Part shown: in pieces, positions 34,504-46,087 of the stretch | Position numbering within the stretch: position 1 is the first letter of the stretch | Layout: every line of letters starts with the position of its first letter | From: Todiramphus chloris collaris | Lineage: Eukaryota > Chordata > Aves > Coraciiformes > Alcedinidae | Assembly (NCBI GenBank): GCA_025345505.1 | Contig: JANVCC010000048.1 | Coordinates: forward strand, 3,392,640 to 3,456,639 | Direction of reading: 5' to 3' | Length of the DNA stretch: 64,000 nucleotides | Position numbers and translations under genes: made by a program | The notes under the pieces: generated by a model | The model's database searches: none | What the model was told of the DNA's origin: nothing | The model's input: only the letters and a program-made list of their open reading frames with translations

Positions 34504-35061
34504 CATAATTATTTTGTACTTACGACATGAATATTAAATGATGTCACATTTGGAACTCCTTGAGTTCTAGTTAAAATTAAAAATTCATAAAACCATGCTA
34601 TTAAAAGTCTACTGAATAGGCTGTGTAAAAGAAGTACACAGAAAACAGAGGCTGACAGTGTGTACCACAGGAATGGGCATGCCACAAACTGCTGGCATAC
34701 GATCACACTTTGTGGAAGATTTATCCTGAAAATCAAGGTAACCCAAGACAATAATGTGTCAGGCACTAACAAGACAGTGAGAAATAACCTCACACAAAGC
34801 TGAATGGCATAACCATTCAGATAATGCAGGAAGAGACAAAACACATTGAATGATGTCATATTAATTCAAAACTATGCAATGTAAATATGAAAAAAATACT
34901 ATGAAGTATTTTCATTTAGTTAGCAGTCTGGCTGTAGACTAGATTTTCTATCACCTGTCTCTTGTTTTTGATGGGGGAGCAGATTTTTTTCTTGGTTGTA
35001 GCTGGTTGCAAATGACAATGAAGAGCAAGAATGAAGAATAAAAAACAAAAAGCAAAAGTTA

Positions 35062-35509
35062 CTGAGTAAAGGGTCATGAAGCTGGTGAGGGGTCTGGAGA
35101 AAATGTCTTACAACGAGCAGCTGAGGGACCTGGGGTTGTTTAGTGTGGAGAGGAGGAGGCTGAGAGGAAACCTTACTGCTCTCTACAGCTCCCTGAAGGG
35201 AGGCTGTAGTGAGGTGGGTGTTGGTCTCTTCTCCCAGGTAACCAGAGATAGGATGAGAGGAAATGGATTTAAGTTGCCCCAGGGGAGGTTTAGGTTGGAT
35301 ATGAGGAACAATTTCTATTTTAAGAGAGTGGTGAGGCCTTGGAAGAGGCTGCCCAGGGAGCAGATGGAATCACCATCCCTGGAGGGGTTCCAAAACCATC
35401 TGGATGTGGCTCTTCAGGACACGGTTTAGTGGCCACGATAATGTTGGGTAGGCGGTTGGGCTTGATCTTCAAGGTCATTTCCAACCTTAAAGATTCTATG
35501 ATTCTATGA
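35062..35509 (+). mobile_element. CR1 LINE 3' end with intact ORF2 C-terminus
   Basis: A 117-codon frame (35076-35429) reads the end of CR1 ORF2: [19 protein letters not shown], then [20 protein letters not shown], then [20 protein letters not shown]. The 3' tail ends in ATTCTATGATTCTATGA. The element is 5'-truncated, has lost the reverse-transcriptase core and belongs to the same subfamily as 22189-22487. Confidence 0.95.
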
Positions 35510-37457
35510 AATGAAGCTCACTAGACACAAAGTAAGGGAGCTATAAAGAGAAGGATGAGATAGATACAAGTAAAAAATAATTAAATGAAATAGTATTCAG
35601 TATAGCAGGAGGTTATCAGGCTATTCACAGTGTAGTTTATGTGACAGCATTTTATATTTCTTTCATGTCAAGAACTGTTATTTCTTAATCTACCAGTAAT
35701 ACACATAAATGTCTAAACCAAATATTTTTTCCTGAAGAGGAAATCTCTTTTATCAAATGCTAACTCAACTAATCTATCTCTTTGATGATGCTATTTTGCC
35801 AGCTGGCTTATTTATGATTTTTTTTTTCCTCATTCTATTTATCTGCCTCTTTTGCACATTATGGGAGGTTTCAGTTTCCATTAAGTATGAAAAATGTGTT
35901 CTACTGAACTATTTGTGCGACAAATATATATATTTACAAAATCATTTGTCAAAGAAAAAACCCCGAGGAAACTGTCAGTGGAATGCTGTCTAGTTTAATT
36001 TGGAAAATGTTTTAGAAATGGGCACTAGATATTTCCTATCTGTCATATTTTAGTAAAGATGGATATTCCTTGCTCTTGTTTTCTTTTCTTTTTTTTTTTT
36101 TCTTTCTAGGTTTTTTTTTCCGTTCTCTCTTTTTTTTTTTTTGTTTGCATTTTTTTTTTTTTTTTTCTGGAAACAACAGCTCTGCAAGTTCTACCTTGTC
36201 CCAAAGCTAATCTGTATTGCCTCAGCTTCATCATCACTAAGGGTTGTGCAGTCACCGAGTTACAATGTTGTTCCTCCATCTCCATGTACTTACAGATGCC
36301 AAACACAGAGATGTCGAAGAGCTGCATGCTGGGGTTTACATTATTAGTATAGTGGTAGAACCACTCAAGGTTTACATTGGCTGTTTTTCCCCAAAACATT
36401 GTGCCTAGCAAACAAAAAGGGAACCTCTTACTCTGACAGTATCTGTTGAGAATACTTTTCTGTTGTGTTATGAGCATCTCCTTGTAAGGTTTACTTTAAT
36501 AAGATTTCTAATATGATTTCACTATGGTGCATATGATCTATACATCTCTTATAAAAAGTGGTTGTAATGCCAGAAAAAGAGGTTGAATCAGGTTTTGAAG
36601 GCAATTACGTAATTTCTGAATTAAAAGGGAAGGAGAGGTGTTATAATAATAACAAACAGCCTGGTTGTAGTGTTTGGTTACGTGCACTGCTGATAGTATC
36701 AACGAATCTATTTCTTAATGGTGAATAGGTAGAGGTAAAATAGCTTCCTCTGGAGCTTGCTGCCTTGCCTTCCATCACATCCAGTGTCCTCACATGGCTC
36801 TTTCATTTTCCTGACGCAGCAGACAAAGATGATGCCCAATGTTTTCACAGTTCTGTGTACTCAACTCTGCTACCGTGCTCTTGTAGCACGTAGTATCTTT
36901 GGGATTTTATACACGTAAACTAAAGCATGACACCTAGAAATAGCCTACTTTCTATATTGATCTTCAGGGGTAGTTTCATATTCAAATTAAAACCCCGAAA
37001 GCAAAGTCGCAATAGTTAATTAATTTAACCCAGACAGATGATGACCCAGCCAAGACTCCTTCATTTTCAGAAAATCAGAAAAAGAGTCACATAGGAGCTT
37101 CAGGAGAATCTCTTTTATTCTTTTTCCAAGTTTGCTTAGATTAACAACGTGACAAACGGGAACACTGAAACCTTGTAAGTACCAGATTACCTGTTAGCAA
37201 ATTGTTATGTCTAATTCCACCCCACATATAGCAAGTAAGTACTTGAGCTGTCTGCATTTGGTACACTCACTGAACAGGACGGATATACAAAAGTAAAGCT
37301 CCAAAAGCTTCTACTATTTTGATACCTCACACATAAAGCTATTTTATATCGGAAAAGCACTCTGGAGTAATTTATATTCAGAGTTACTGCATTATGAAAG
37401 TTTTACAACTCATTGATCACTAAGTACAAGTTCTAAATATGCAGATTTATTTGTCAA
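35510..37457. other. Intergenic sequence, no gene seen
   Basis: This is AT-rich and includes an exceptional poly-T-rich stretch at about 36085-36168. Nothing else was recognised. Confidence 0.55.
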
Positions 37458-38100
37458 TAATCACAGAATCAGAGAATTGTTCTGGTTGGAAGAGACCTGC
37501 GAGATTATCGGGTCCAGCTGTTAACCTGACACTGCCAGGTCAGTGCTACACCATGTCCCTCAGCACCACATCTGCATCACCTTCAAATGCCTCCAGGGAT
37601 GGGGACTCCCCCACTTCCCTGAGGAGCCCTTTACAATGCCTGACGACCTTTTGGGTGAAGAAATTTTTCCTAATATCTAAACTTCCTCTGGCGCAACTTG
37701 AGGCCGTTTCCTCTTGTTCTATTGCTTGTTATTTGGGAGAACAGCCCCAGCCCCACCTGGCTCCAGCCTCCTATCACAGAGTCGTTGAGAGCCAGAAGGT
37801 CTCCCCTGAGCCTCCTTTGCTCCAGGCTGAACAAGCCCAGGTCCCTCAGCCGCTCCTCACCAGCCTTGCTCTCTAAATCCTTCCCCAGCTCCGTTGCCCT
37901 TCTCTGACCACGCTCCAGCCCCTCAATGTCCTTCTGGGAGTGAGGGGCCCAAACCTGACCAGGATTCGAGGTGTGGCCTCACCAGTGCCGAGTACAGGGG
38001 GATGATCACTGCCCTGGTCCTGCTGGCCACACTGTTTCTGACCCAGGCCAGGATGCTGTTGGCCTTCTTGGCCACCTGGGCACACTGCTGCCTGCTACAG
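37458..38100 (-). mobile_element. CR1 LINE fragment, reverse orientation
   Basis: It starts AATCACAGAATCAGAGAATT and continues with GGTTGGAAGAGACCTGCGAG. Further right, minus-strand frames give [15 protein letters not shown] and [14 protein letters not shown], the C-terminal part of CR1 ORF2. It is a different subfamily from the two plus-strand copies nearby and is 5'-truncated at about 38100. Confidence 0.93.
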
Positions 38101-38840
38101 AACAATGTATTTAGCAATATTTATTTTAAGTTTTTCAGCAGAAGTTATAGAAAATCATCTAGGGTAGCTCATACAAACATAATTTAACTGCTTTGCTACA
38201 GTGATGTGAAAATAAGTTGGTGCTGCTTTCTTATAATAAAGGAAAAAATTATATTTGTCATTTTTTTTCTCAAGCAATCTCAGGTCCTGGGAAATGACAG
38301 AACAAATCTGGGAGCTGAACGAAGCAGTTGATAGCTAACTAATAAACATTGTTTGGGAGAGCTCAACTTCAGGTTTTTTTCCTAATCCATGAACAAAACG
38401 ATGTAGATTTTTAGTCTTCATGTCGGCTGGGCAATTTATGTGCTTACACTTCTGATTTTATATATATTCAGCCCTGCCATCTAGTGGGCACGATTGCAGT
38501 GAGCTTCTTAGCAAGAATTGAAGGGGTTTAAGCAAATAAAATAATCAGTCATTAAAAATTCTTCATAAACTTAACAAAATGAAAGCCACGAAACAATACT
38601 TCATTATTGTGTGTTTTTCCAGACATAAAAAGTATGCTCAATTCATGGTCCTATTTTGTATATCACCACGTGAAAGACAAACAGCAACAATAAAAGTCTA
38701 GCTGTAATGAAAGAGAGGTCCATTCCTGCTTTCATTTATCTTACCTTTAGAAAAAAATATTATTTTATAATTACTTTAATATTCTTATCTGCACCAATAA
38801 TGCAGACTGAGTAACTCATTTAGTGCAAATGGAATATAAC

Positions 38841-38892
38841 GAGATGATCCTAGAGGTCCTTTCCAACCATAACAATTCTATGATTCTATGAA
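38841..38892 (+). mobile_element. Very short CR1 tail
   Basis: GATGATCCTAGAGGTCCTTT is followed by CCAACCATAACAATTCTATG and a second ATTCTATGA unit. Only the last 50 bp of a CR1 are present. Confidence 0.85.
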
Positions 38893-39519
38893 TAATCCAG
38901 CATAAAACTCGTGAACAAACTAAAGAATGTGGTTGCAGGGGAATAAGAGATAAGTAACTTGCTCAGAATTTAACAAATTCTCTCTTTTTTTAATGTGAAA
39001 AAGGCTACAGGATCTGTTCCTGGAAAAAAAGGAATTTGAAATCAGAGGCAAAAGGAGCAGATAGTGACATGCAAGGCATCTGCAAATGGGCTGTGTACTG
39101 TCAGGTCAGGCTGCAGTCTGTGAGACAGCTTTAAATAAAGCAGTTGGTCAGATAGTGGCATATTTTATATGCTTTGTGTATTACCACAGGCCTCTGGGAT
39201 TCCTAATTTTGGACAAGAATAACACACCTTTAAAAAATAAACATAATAAACATAAACAAAATAGACAGGTCCTGGCAAAATAATTTATTATATAAGAGAA
39301 AAGAGAGTAAGTTAATACAAACAACAGAGAAACCATAGAAACAGAAGTATCAGAAAACAAATGCATACAAACAACAGGGGGATTTCGGGAAATACTGCAA
39401 TACTGGTTAGAAAGATGAACAGGTTTGATAGCAGATATAATCACAGAAGCATTGTTTGTATATGTGGTGGTAAAGTTTTAAGGTGGAAGATGCATGAACT
39501 GCAAATTAACCTGTGTAAC

Positions 39520-39715
39520 TGTGGTGGTTTAACTCCAGCCAACAACTCAGCCCCACAGAGCCCCTTGCTCCCTCCCCGCTGGCAGGGAACTGGAAGAGTA
39601 AAAGTAGAGACAACTCACAGGTTGAGATAAAAAGAGTTTAATGGCTAAAGCAAAAGATGCACATGCAAAACATTAGAGGGAACTCATTCACCGCTTCCCA
39701 CAGCAGCCATAGTCC
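39520..39715 (-). mobile_element. Partial 3' LTR (R/U5 side)
   Basis: The plus strand starts TGTGGTGGTTTAACTCCAGC and aligns by eye, with gaps, to the first 200 bp of the LTR at 40330-40920. The upstream U3 portion of that LTR does not follow. Confidence 0.65.
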
Positions 39716-40329
39716 CTTCCAGGAGTGATCCTGCTCCAGCTTGGCCTCACCCATGGCTGCGGTCTCAGCAGGGGTGTACCTGCTCTGCCATGGCTTATTC
39801 ATGGCCACGTGCTTTGAGGTGCTCCAGCATGACCTCACGGGCAGCCACTGATTCTTCAAGGTGTATCTGCTGGAGCATTGACTTATCCACAACCACAGAT
39901 ACTTCAAGGTGCACCTTCTCTGCTGTGGACTTACACCTCAGGGTGTCCTGCTCCCATGTGGAGTCATCCAGAGGTCACAGTCCTTTCAACCTGAGTTTGC
40001 ACTGGAGTTCCAGCCTGTCCAGTACAGCAGCACAGAAAAAGCAGCAATGCTGTGGCCATCTGCCAGCCCAGGCACACAGCCACTGCTGTTATCACAACGT
40101 TCCCAGGCACAGCAGAGTGAGATCAGCAGGACAGCTGAAGACCAAGCAGTGAAAGCAAAAAGCAGCCACTAATGAGCACTAGACTGTAATATACAGTGAG
40201 GCAAGCACAGGAGCCTGCCAATCAATAGCTAACCAGCAATAACAACTCTAAATTTGATCTGGCACTTTCCAATCAGACCTGTTGTTTTCTCAAATCCTTC
40301 GTGTCCCACACTGGGCAGCAAAAAAGGGC
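39716..40329 (-). mobile_element. Remnant between the two LTR ends
   Basis: It contains loosely repeated motifs (CTTCAAGGTGTATCTGCT and CTTCAAGGTGCACCTTCTCT, 39857-39925). Next to the intact LTR, the minus strand reads TTTTTTGCTGCCCAGTGTGG (just inside 40326), a degenerate primer-binding-site-like sequence, offset further from the LTR than usual. No coding frame can be recognised. Confidence 0.45.
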
Positions 40330-40920
40330 TGTTATGGTTTAACACCAACCAGCAACTAAGCCCCACGCAGCCACTTGCTTCACTCCCCCTGGGTAGGACA
40401 GAGGAAAAAAGCAAAAGATTAAAAGTGAGAAAACTCATGGGGTGAGATAAAGAGAACTTAATGGGTAAAGGAGAAGGCGCACAAGCAAAACAAAAGAGGG
40501 AATTCATTCAGCACTTCCCATGGCAGGCAGGGGTTCAGTCACCCCCAGGACAGCCGGGCTCCATCCCGTGTAACGATTACTTGGGAAGACAAACGTCATT
40601 CCTCCGAACATCCCTTCCTTCTTCTTCCCCCTGCTTTATGTGCTGAGCACAGTGTATTATCACAGGCCTGAGCACATCAGATGGGACCCGACATCCCATG
40701 GGCTCAGCTGTCCCAGTTGTGTCCCCTCCCAGCTTCTTGTGCACCCCCAGGCTACTGACTGGTGGGGTGGAGTGAGAAGCAGGAGAGACCTTGGCTCTGT
40801 GTGAGCCCTGCTCAGCAGTAACGCAAACAACCCTGAATTATCAACACTGTTTCCAGCCCCAATCCCAACCACAGCCCCACTGTGAAGAAAATTCACTCTA
40901 CCCCAGCTGAGACCATCACA
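40330..40920 (-). mobile_element. Complete LTR (5' LTR on the minus strand)
   Basis: The plus strand begins TGTTATGGT and ends ACCATCACA, so the LTR is bounded by TG...CA with near-perfect 9-bp inverted ends. A TATA-like ACATAAAG on the minus strand lies near 40632-40625. It is related to the LTR at 1-545. Confidence 0.8.
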
Positions 40921-43267
40921 GTAGCTCACTACTGTAATTAACAGTTGATAAAGAATTGATAGGAATTTAGTGACAAGTTGATTTCTCCATAGGACCATCC
41001 CACCAAAACTTCCATAGTTCCCTCCTGTGCCACTGTGCCTCCACTAGCTACACTGCCAGAAGGTGACACCAAGCCCAGGTTAAGCAGGATTTGAAGTAGG
41101 TCTGGCCATTTGCTGTCATCAAGAAATGGATTTTCATCAGGGTTGCTGAACACTGCTACTGAGCTTTGTCAGACGGCAGCTTTCTTACCTGGTATTCTTG
41201 GGCATGTCTGCACAGCAGGCTCAGTTCACCTGAGCCGGGTTTCAGCAAGTAGGAGCATCCCCACTGCAGAGTTAACACTGAATTCAACTCACCGATGAAT
41301 AAATCATCTATCCACTCATCTGAAGCAGTGGTGCACAGATGTTTTAGTCTTGTTTTGAGCAGATGCATTAGAATTATTCCTTAATGGACCGTGGGAGAAC
41401 ATCTCTGCTCTTTAGGCAACGCAGGCAGCGCTGCGGGAGCGACAGGATAACTTTTGCAGCATGGGCAGCAGAGCTTGCAGCTTACTCATCTCAGACTCCT
41501 ACAGTTCCCTGGTGGTAATTCTCTGGATGGCCTTGAGAAAGAAACCTGATGAAAAGCGTATCCAGATTTTACAGTTTTGGGGCCTAGGAGTTGTTATTTC
41601 CTAAATAATTTTAAATCTGAGAACAACTTTTAAATACCTTCCATAAAAAGTTGATAATGAATGCTCGTATTCTTTCTCTTAGCTGTGTTTCCTTAATCCT
41701 GATTCCCCAACTGTAGTCTTCCAGAGTTTGCAGAATAGGTAACGATTTGGTAACTGGTGTAAAGCCCGTGGAAACTGTGAGTATTCATCATCTCAGAAAA
41801 GCAGCACACATCTCCCATGCTGAACAGCCAAAATTGTTAGATTTGAAAATACCTTCCTTCCTATATCTATGTTTCCAGCTTGCAATGGTTAACTCAGGCC
41901 GATGCTTCCTCACCTAACAGAAATTTAGACAATATGTGCCGAGTAAAGTTTGTGTAGTGTGCAGACAAGGATGCTTTTCACCGACTGCCATCTAACCTTT
42001 GATATCTGATATGATCTTGTATATTTGCACAACAGGATTAACCAACACGATCTCATTGTGCTGGCGTACAGCTGAACTGCTCAGGGTTTAACTTGACAAA
42101 CTTCTTGCTGCTGCTACTGCTAGAAGAGCCTTCAGTCCTACTAAAAGGAGAAAGTGTCACAGATACGATCTAACACTTGCAGAGAGTAACAGGCAATCAA
42201 GAAGTTGAAAGCTACAACCCTCCTCCCCCCAACCAACAGAAGAGATTTACAGCAGCGAAATCAAAGACAAAAGGTTTTTAGGCTGAAAATTGAGGAAGTT
42301 GAAATGGCGTTTAAAATGTCTAGAAGGAATTAGTAAAACTAATTTAAAGGCAGAGAAAATGATTACGGCTTAGTGAAAATGTTGTTAAGCATTGGAAGTG
42401 GAATGGGCACGAGCTTGATTTGAAAACACAAAAAGCAGTTATTTTGATAGGAGTTTTGAGTAGTTGGAACCATAAAGAGCTTTCTGAAATAAATTTCTGT
42501 TTTCAGAAAACTATGTGTCTCTTGTTACACTGTATACGCTAAATGGATCCTTTTTTAAGCTTTAATAAAGCATAAATATTGATGCGGAGACATTTCCAGG
42601 GAATCCTCCTTAACAGGCATAGCTTTTACGTAGCACTTTTTACATTGACGTGCTTTTCATGTTCCAATGAAATGCTGCAGGGACACAGGTTAATTAAAAA
42701 TCAGCACTGGCTAATTTTTCCATGTCACTTAAGCACTGCCAGAACAGCTGCCCCTAATATTTTTTGAACTTGAAATATAAATTTTCAAAGATGAAACATA
42801 AGATTCTCCTCCACTTTGACAGTGACAAAGCTGGAGCAGCTATAATCAGCAGCAGGTGCCAGAGACTCCTAAAGCCTGGCCACTATTAGGAAGTGTATTC
42901 GGAGCAGCAATCTGTAGATATACTTAAGGTTGATAATACACATGTTTTAAATCAAGATGCTTAAGGTGCAGTTTATCTGAACTAGCCTCACTAGGTTCCC
43001 TTTACGGACCCTTGGATGCTATTTAACCCATCCTAACATAGAAATCTAAAAGGAGGTAAAAGCATTTCCTGCTTCTAAATGACTAGCTCAGCTCTAGAAG
43101 TGTACTTTGTAGATGCAGAATTAGCCTAGCTTAGAATCTCTTACGGTATCTTACACAAAACATAATGATGTCATCCTAATATTGCTCATGTCTTCAAGGT
43201 AAGTGTACTGAATAATCTCTGCAATGGGTGGATGGAAAGGAGATTTCCAGAAAGCATTCTGGGGCAT
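40921..43267. other. Intergenic sequence, no gene seen
   Basis: Mixed-composition intergenic DNA. I found no exon, repeat tail or island here. Confidence 0.5.
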
Positions 43268-43755
43268 TGTCCTGGTTTGAGTGAGAACAGGACTGCTTGT
43301 GGGCAGGGGTTCCCCTTCCCAGGTGAGCTCTTCTCCCCCTGCCCTGGCTGCAGGCAGCGGCTGTTGGCACAGGCAGGGGCTGCTGCTGGCAGCCAGAACC
43401 CCCCCTGGGCAGAGTCAGTGCCCGGGGGGGTGCAGCCCGAGGCCACTGCTGGGGCTTGTGCCCCACGCTGGGGGGGCAGAGAGGGAAAGGAGGAGGGGAC
43501 GGGGCAGGGGACCCCAAACTGCCCGGCGACGGATCCCGGCCCAGAGACGCCACATTCCCCCCAGAGCTGAGGGACCGGGAGGGCCAAGGTCGGCTCAGCT
43601 CTTCTGGATTCTTCACTGGTTGGCATCCGAGGAGGACTCTGTCCATTCTGCCTTCAATCCTGATCTGTGTGTTCCTGAATCCAGCACCAGAACCCAGCTC
43701 CTGAACACAGCTCCCATCTGCTGCAGAACTGAGGAACTGGAATTGACTGTCAATA
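43268..43755 (+). mobile_element. Possible LTR or LTR fragment
   Basis: An abrupt GC-rich segment begins TGTCCTGGTTTGAG, a typical start for avian ERV LTRs. It contains GC- and purine-rich tracts and then CAGAGACGCCACATTCC and GAATCCAGCACCAGAACCCA. No matching end or target duplication could be fixed, so the right boundary is approximate. Overlapping open frames of up to 229 codons come from the GC-rich composition. Confidence 0.4.
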
Positions 43756-45127
43756 GAAAAAAAGCAGCCTAAGCAATATTTTTCTACAACCAAAGGAAAA
43801 AGAAGTAGTGGTTTTATACAGGCACATGTAGAAATAGATCTCTGGCTAGAGATCTGTGAGATGTACAGGTAGAAATAGATCATCCAGGACTGAAGAAGAT
43901 TGTTCTGGAAGTTACAAGCAAGACTGTAAAAGAATTTTGAGTCACTTGTCAGAAGAGAACCTCACAGCGCCAGCTGTGCATTGCCAGCGTTGCTGTTTTC
44001 AGTTGGAAAGGAAAAAAGAAAAAAGGAGTACTCAAATAGCATGTAGTGGATACAGGCATGAAAACGCTCATGCAATAACAGCAGCTCTGTGGCATTTCCG
44101 TGAGTAAACAAACAAACATGTCGCCTGAAATCAAACACAGATTTCCCTCTGGCAGGAAACAAATATCAGGAGAAAGAAATTAGAATTATAAATGGTTTAT
44201 ATTTTGACTGATGTAGCAATTGGAGTAGTAATTACTACACTGAAGCTGGCATTTTTTTTTCCATGTTAATAATCATATTGTTCCCCTATCCTTCACACAC
44301 CTGAACTTCCTAAGAGAAAAGAAAAACTAATGGAAATAGCTGAATTTATAGTGAGCTGGTTTTAAGATTTTCTGAATGTGGATACCTTTTACAAAGGAAA
44401 TAAACCCCACGTACTTCACAGTACTTTGTAAGATACAACAGCACGCGTGTACCTAAAGGAAAAATACTAAGGAGATTATGTAATAGCCTAAGGAGATACT
44501 ACATATTTCTTTGCAATCCAGTAATTGTCTGCTAAAGGATGTCTTAAGAGCAGTCTTTACCCACAGAAAGGATACAGTCATTAAAAATACTTTAAGCTGT
44601 TTGAATGTGTAAGCATGGATGGGATCAGAAACATCACAAGATCAAAAAAACCAGATTTCCAGATGGAAGATGCAAGAAATTGCCACAGGAAAATTCAAGT
44701 GTGAGTTTCTGTAGTGTTGCGTGTTAAAACTAACCCAGGTTCACTTGGAGAGGGGGAGGAGAAACAGGCTTCAAGAACGGGATGTCTTTCTCCTTCTCTT
44801 AGGAGTTACAAAAGGTATCCCTCTGGCGAACAGTTTGCCGAGCCACGGTGAGCTGATTAAAGTTACACCTTGCACCGAACTTTTTACATGTTTTCTGAGG
44901 TACTTGGGAAGCGTTCTTTTGTTCCTGAAACCTGGAGATGGCTTTAATACATATGCTGGGACAAGGCTCAGGAAACAGGCATAAACCTGCCTGTGAAATG
45001 TGAGGAAGCAGACTTTAGTTACCATAAAAAGTGAGTAGAGTGAGTTGCAAACGCTCTTGGCAGCAGACTGCAGTTTAGTCCTGACTCAGTGGAAGCCCTA
45101 AAGGTGTCTGCAACATCAGCTATCAGC

Positions 45128-45262
45128 CATTCGGGCTGGCTGGGGCTGTGAGCAACCTGCTTGAGTGGGAGGTGTCCCTGCCGTTGGCAGGGGATTGGAA
45201 CGAGATTATCTTTAAGGTCCCTTCCAACCCTGACAAGTTTATGATTCATAATTCTATGATCC
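45128..45262 (+). mobile_element. CR1 LINE 3' end fragment
   Basis: It contains GGGAGGTGTCCCTGCCGTTG, then GGATTGGAACGAGATTATCT and TTAAGGTCCCTTCCAACCCT, and ends in ATTCATAATTCTATGATCC. Orientation is plus. It lies just upstream of the CUL2 island. Confidence 0.9.
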
Positions 45263-45789
45263 CACATGCAGCTTAACGACACTGTCTCCACAGTTATTGT
45301 ACTCATTTTAAAGCTTTTTTATTTTGTTGCTGTCTTACGCCAAGGAGATGGCGAAGCCAGCGGTGGGCACGCAGCACTGGCCCTACCCCTCTACCAGCAC
45401 TGGCACTGGTACCAGCCCTACCCCTGCCCAGCACCGGCTCTGCCCTGGCCCTGCCCCAGCACCAGCCCCGGCCCCGGCTCTGCCCCAGCACCGCGGCCAC
45501 ACGGGGCCTTCCGCAGCTGAGCGAGCGGTGGAAGCGGTTCGTGTTCCCAAGGCCCTGCCGAGAACCAGGGGCGGGCAGGCGAGCAGCCCCCGGCTCCCTC
45601 CGCCCCGAGACAGGGACACCTCCCCTCTCTGAGAAAAGGGGCATTTCCTCCAAGGAAGCGCTGGGGACCGAGACACCCAGCACCCGCGGGAGAGCCCCTG
45701 CACAGGGCAGGGCCTGGCCGGCACCCCCCGAGCCGCGCAGGGGCTGTGAGTGAGCGGCCTCCTCGGCCTCCTCCCGCCCGCCGCGACTC

Positions 45790-45798
45790 CACTTCCGG
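45790..45798. promoter_or_regulatory. ETS/GABPA-type site
   Basis: CACTTCCGG is the reverse complement of CCGGAAGTG, the full ETS-family consensus. It is about 290 bp upstream of the first candidate CUL2 donor. Confidence 0.55.
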
Positions 45799-45827
45799 CC
45801 GCGCGCACACAGGGCAGTGTGAGCGCG

Positions 45828-45848
45828 CACGCACGCACGCACGCACGC
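45828..45848. repeat. (ACGC)n microsatellite
   Basis: About five tandem ACGC units form a purine-pyrimidine alternating run inside the CUL2 island. Confidence 0.9.
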
Positions 45849-45878
45849 AGAGGGGAACCGCCGCCGACGGGGGAGCAG

Positions 45879-45913
45879 CGCGCGTGCGCGCCGCGGCCCG
45901 AGGGGGCATGCGC
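45879..45913. promoter_or_regulatory. Two NRF1-like sites
   Basis: GCGCGTGCGCG (around 45880-45890) and GCATGCGC (45906-45913) match the GCGCAYGCGC core closely. They are 75-200 bp upstream of the likely CUL2 transcript start. Confidence 0.5.
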
Positions 45914-45949
45914 CGTGCGGCCCCGCGCCGGTGAATTGAGGCCGCCCGC

Positions 45950-46087
45950 GCTTGCCGTAGGGAGGGACGTACCAAGCCCTTCTCCTCAGGCCGGGGAGGG
46001 GGGGGGTGGAGAGAGTCGTAAAGTGACGGTGCGCCGGGACCCATCGGCCCCCACCCACCCTGCCGCCGTCCGGGAGAGCCCGGGGGG
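45950..46087 (+). other. CUL2: Probable noncoding first exon of CUL2
   Basis: A plus-strand donor G|GTAAGC follows 46087. The left limit is unknown. An alternative donor, CCGCCAG|GTAACC, follows 46337. Either could join the acceptor at 49665. The choice needs transcript data. Confidence 0.45.

Larger units (their letters stand above)
39520..40920 (-). mobile_element. Endogenous retrovirus, internally deleted provirus relic
   Basis: On the minus strand a complete 591-bp LTR (40920 to 40330) is followed by about 0.6 kb of internal or rearranged sequence and then the terminal part of a second LTR (about 39715 to 39520). The two LTR ends share the blocks GGTTTAAC, GAGATAAA and AGAGGGAA, with similar surroundings. 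The flanks are GTAAC on the left (39515-39519) and GTAGC on the right (40921-40925), a plausible 5-bp target duplication with one mismatch. No gag, pol or env frame remains, so the copy is dead. Whether the middle is leftover internal sequence or a divergent U3 is uncertain. Confidence 0.7.

Noticed and set aside
37439..37876. 145-codon plus-strand frame
   Set aside because: It is the antisense of the CR1 element at 37458-38100.
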